This document shows positions 5,152-5,340 of a DNA stretch of 5,340 nucleotides, piece by piece. A program made the translations under genes and the position numbers. The notes under the pieces were generated by a model. That model saw only the letters and a program-made list of their open reading frames with translations. It was not told the DNA's origin and ran no database searches. This DNA comes from Clostridiales bacterium. GTDB taxonomy: Bacteria; Bacillota_A; Clostridia; Peptostreptococcales; Anaerovoracaceae. Within the stretch, counting starts at the first letter, position 1, and every line of letters starts with the position of its first letter. The DNA is taken from positions 1 through 5,340 of the forward strand of contig SVCR01000139.1 in assembly GCA_015058265.1 (NCBI GenBank), read 5' to 3'.

Positions 5152-5340
5152 ATGAACAAGCAGGACAGCAGATTCATTACATCTGAAAAGCGGATAAAAG
5201 AAGCTTTTTTCGGGCTTCTCTCAAGAAAGAGCATAGATGAGATCCGTACACAAGAGATCATCGCTTCTGCAGGGATCAACAAGAGCACGTTTTACTCTCA
5301 CTACAAAGACAAGTACGATCTGCTCGACAGCCTGGCTGCC
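5152..5340 (+). CDS. TetR/AcrR family regulator, 3' end outside window
   Basis: The frame starts at ATG 5152 and stays open to the window edge, giving 63 residues. GGGGAAA lies upstream at a long spacing of about 11 bases. The visible part is the N-terminal DNA-binding domain of the TetR/AcrR family: helix 1 SEKRIKEAFFGLLSRKSIDEI, then the helix-turn-helix TQEIIASAGINKSTFYSHY and the characteristic YKDKYDLLDSL that follows it. The ligand-binding C-terminal domain is not in the window, so the inducer cannot be guessed. It diverges from the flavoprotein-hypA operon across a 130-bp spacer with overlapping promoters, the standard arrangement in which a TetR repressor controls its neighbour and itself. 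Family assignment is firm; target and ligand are inferred or unknown. Confidence 0.9.
   Translation, partial: MNKQDSRFITSEKRIKEAFFGLLSRKSIDEIRTQEIIASAGINKSTFYSHYKDKYDLLDSLAA

Noticed and set aside
5097..5288. A 63-codon minus-strand frame opposite the start of the TetR gene
   Set aside because: The plus strand encodes an unmistakable TetR/AcrR DNA-binding domain here. The minus frame also covers the flavoprotein promoter and has no family features.

Overview
The window most likely comes from an anaerobic Bacillota (Clostridia-type) chromosome. Shine-Dalgarno sites are strong (AAGGAG, AGAGGGAG), the spacers are AT-rich, and the large iron-sulfur flavoprotein and the TetR/AcrR protein resemble Clostridia sequences. 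Genus or species cannot be assigned from the sequence alone.

The right half (about 1894-5340) is an ordinary metabolic locus. A 912-residue iron-sulfur flavoprotein of the GltD/NfnB-like class runs leftward from 5021. A HypA nickel metallochaperone gene follows 2 bp after its stop codon. A TetR/AcrR-type regulator, cut by the window edge, diverges from the flavoprotein at 5152. Opposing sigma-A-like promoters lie within about 40 bp of each other in the 130-bp spacer, so the TetR protein is the obvious candidate regulator of the two-gene operon. No hydrogenase, HypB or other nickel enzyme is visible in the window.

The left half (1-1909) looks like an accessory, remodelled zone. It holds the 3' end of an unrecognised acidic protein gene and a first copy of a diverged 150-bp repeat (504-653). 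Next comes an N-terminally truncated remnant of a prophage-type ORF6N/PLD-like protein (821-1186, minus), then two tandem hairpins. These are followed by an XRE/Cro-type regulator gene (1399-1758) preceded by two 22-bp operator-like repeats, and by a second copy of the 150-bp repeat (1760-1909).

The two 150-bp copies lie in the same orientation, begin at TGACGACAA and end at GGGCGCACCA. They flank the XRE gene and the prophage remnant. The right copy overlaps the last codons of hypA, so the accessory segment directly abuts, and seems to have altered, the end of the metabolic operon. Copy 1 carries three GCATCGTTCC-like boxes spaced exactly 21 bp apart, which resembles the multiple transposase-binding boxes at IS21-family ends. 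That family link is an inference.
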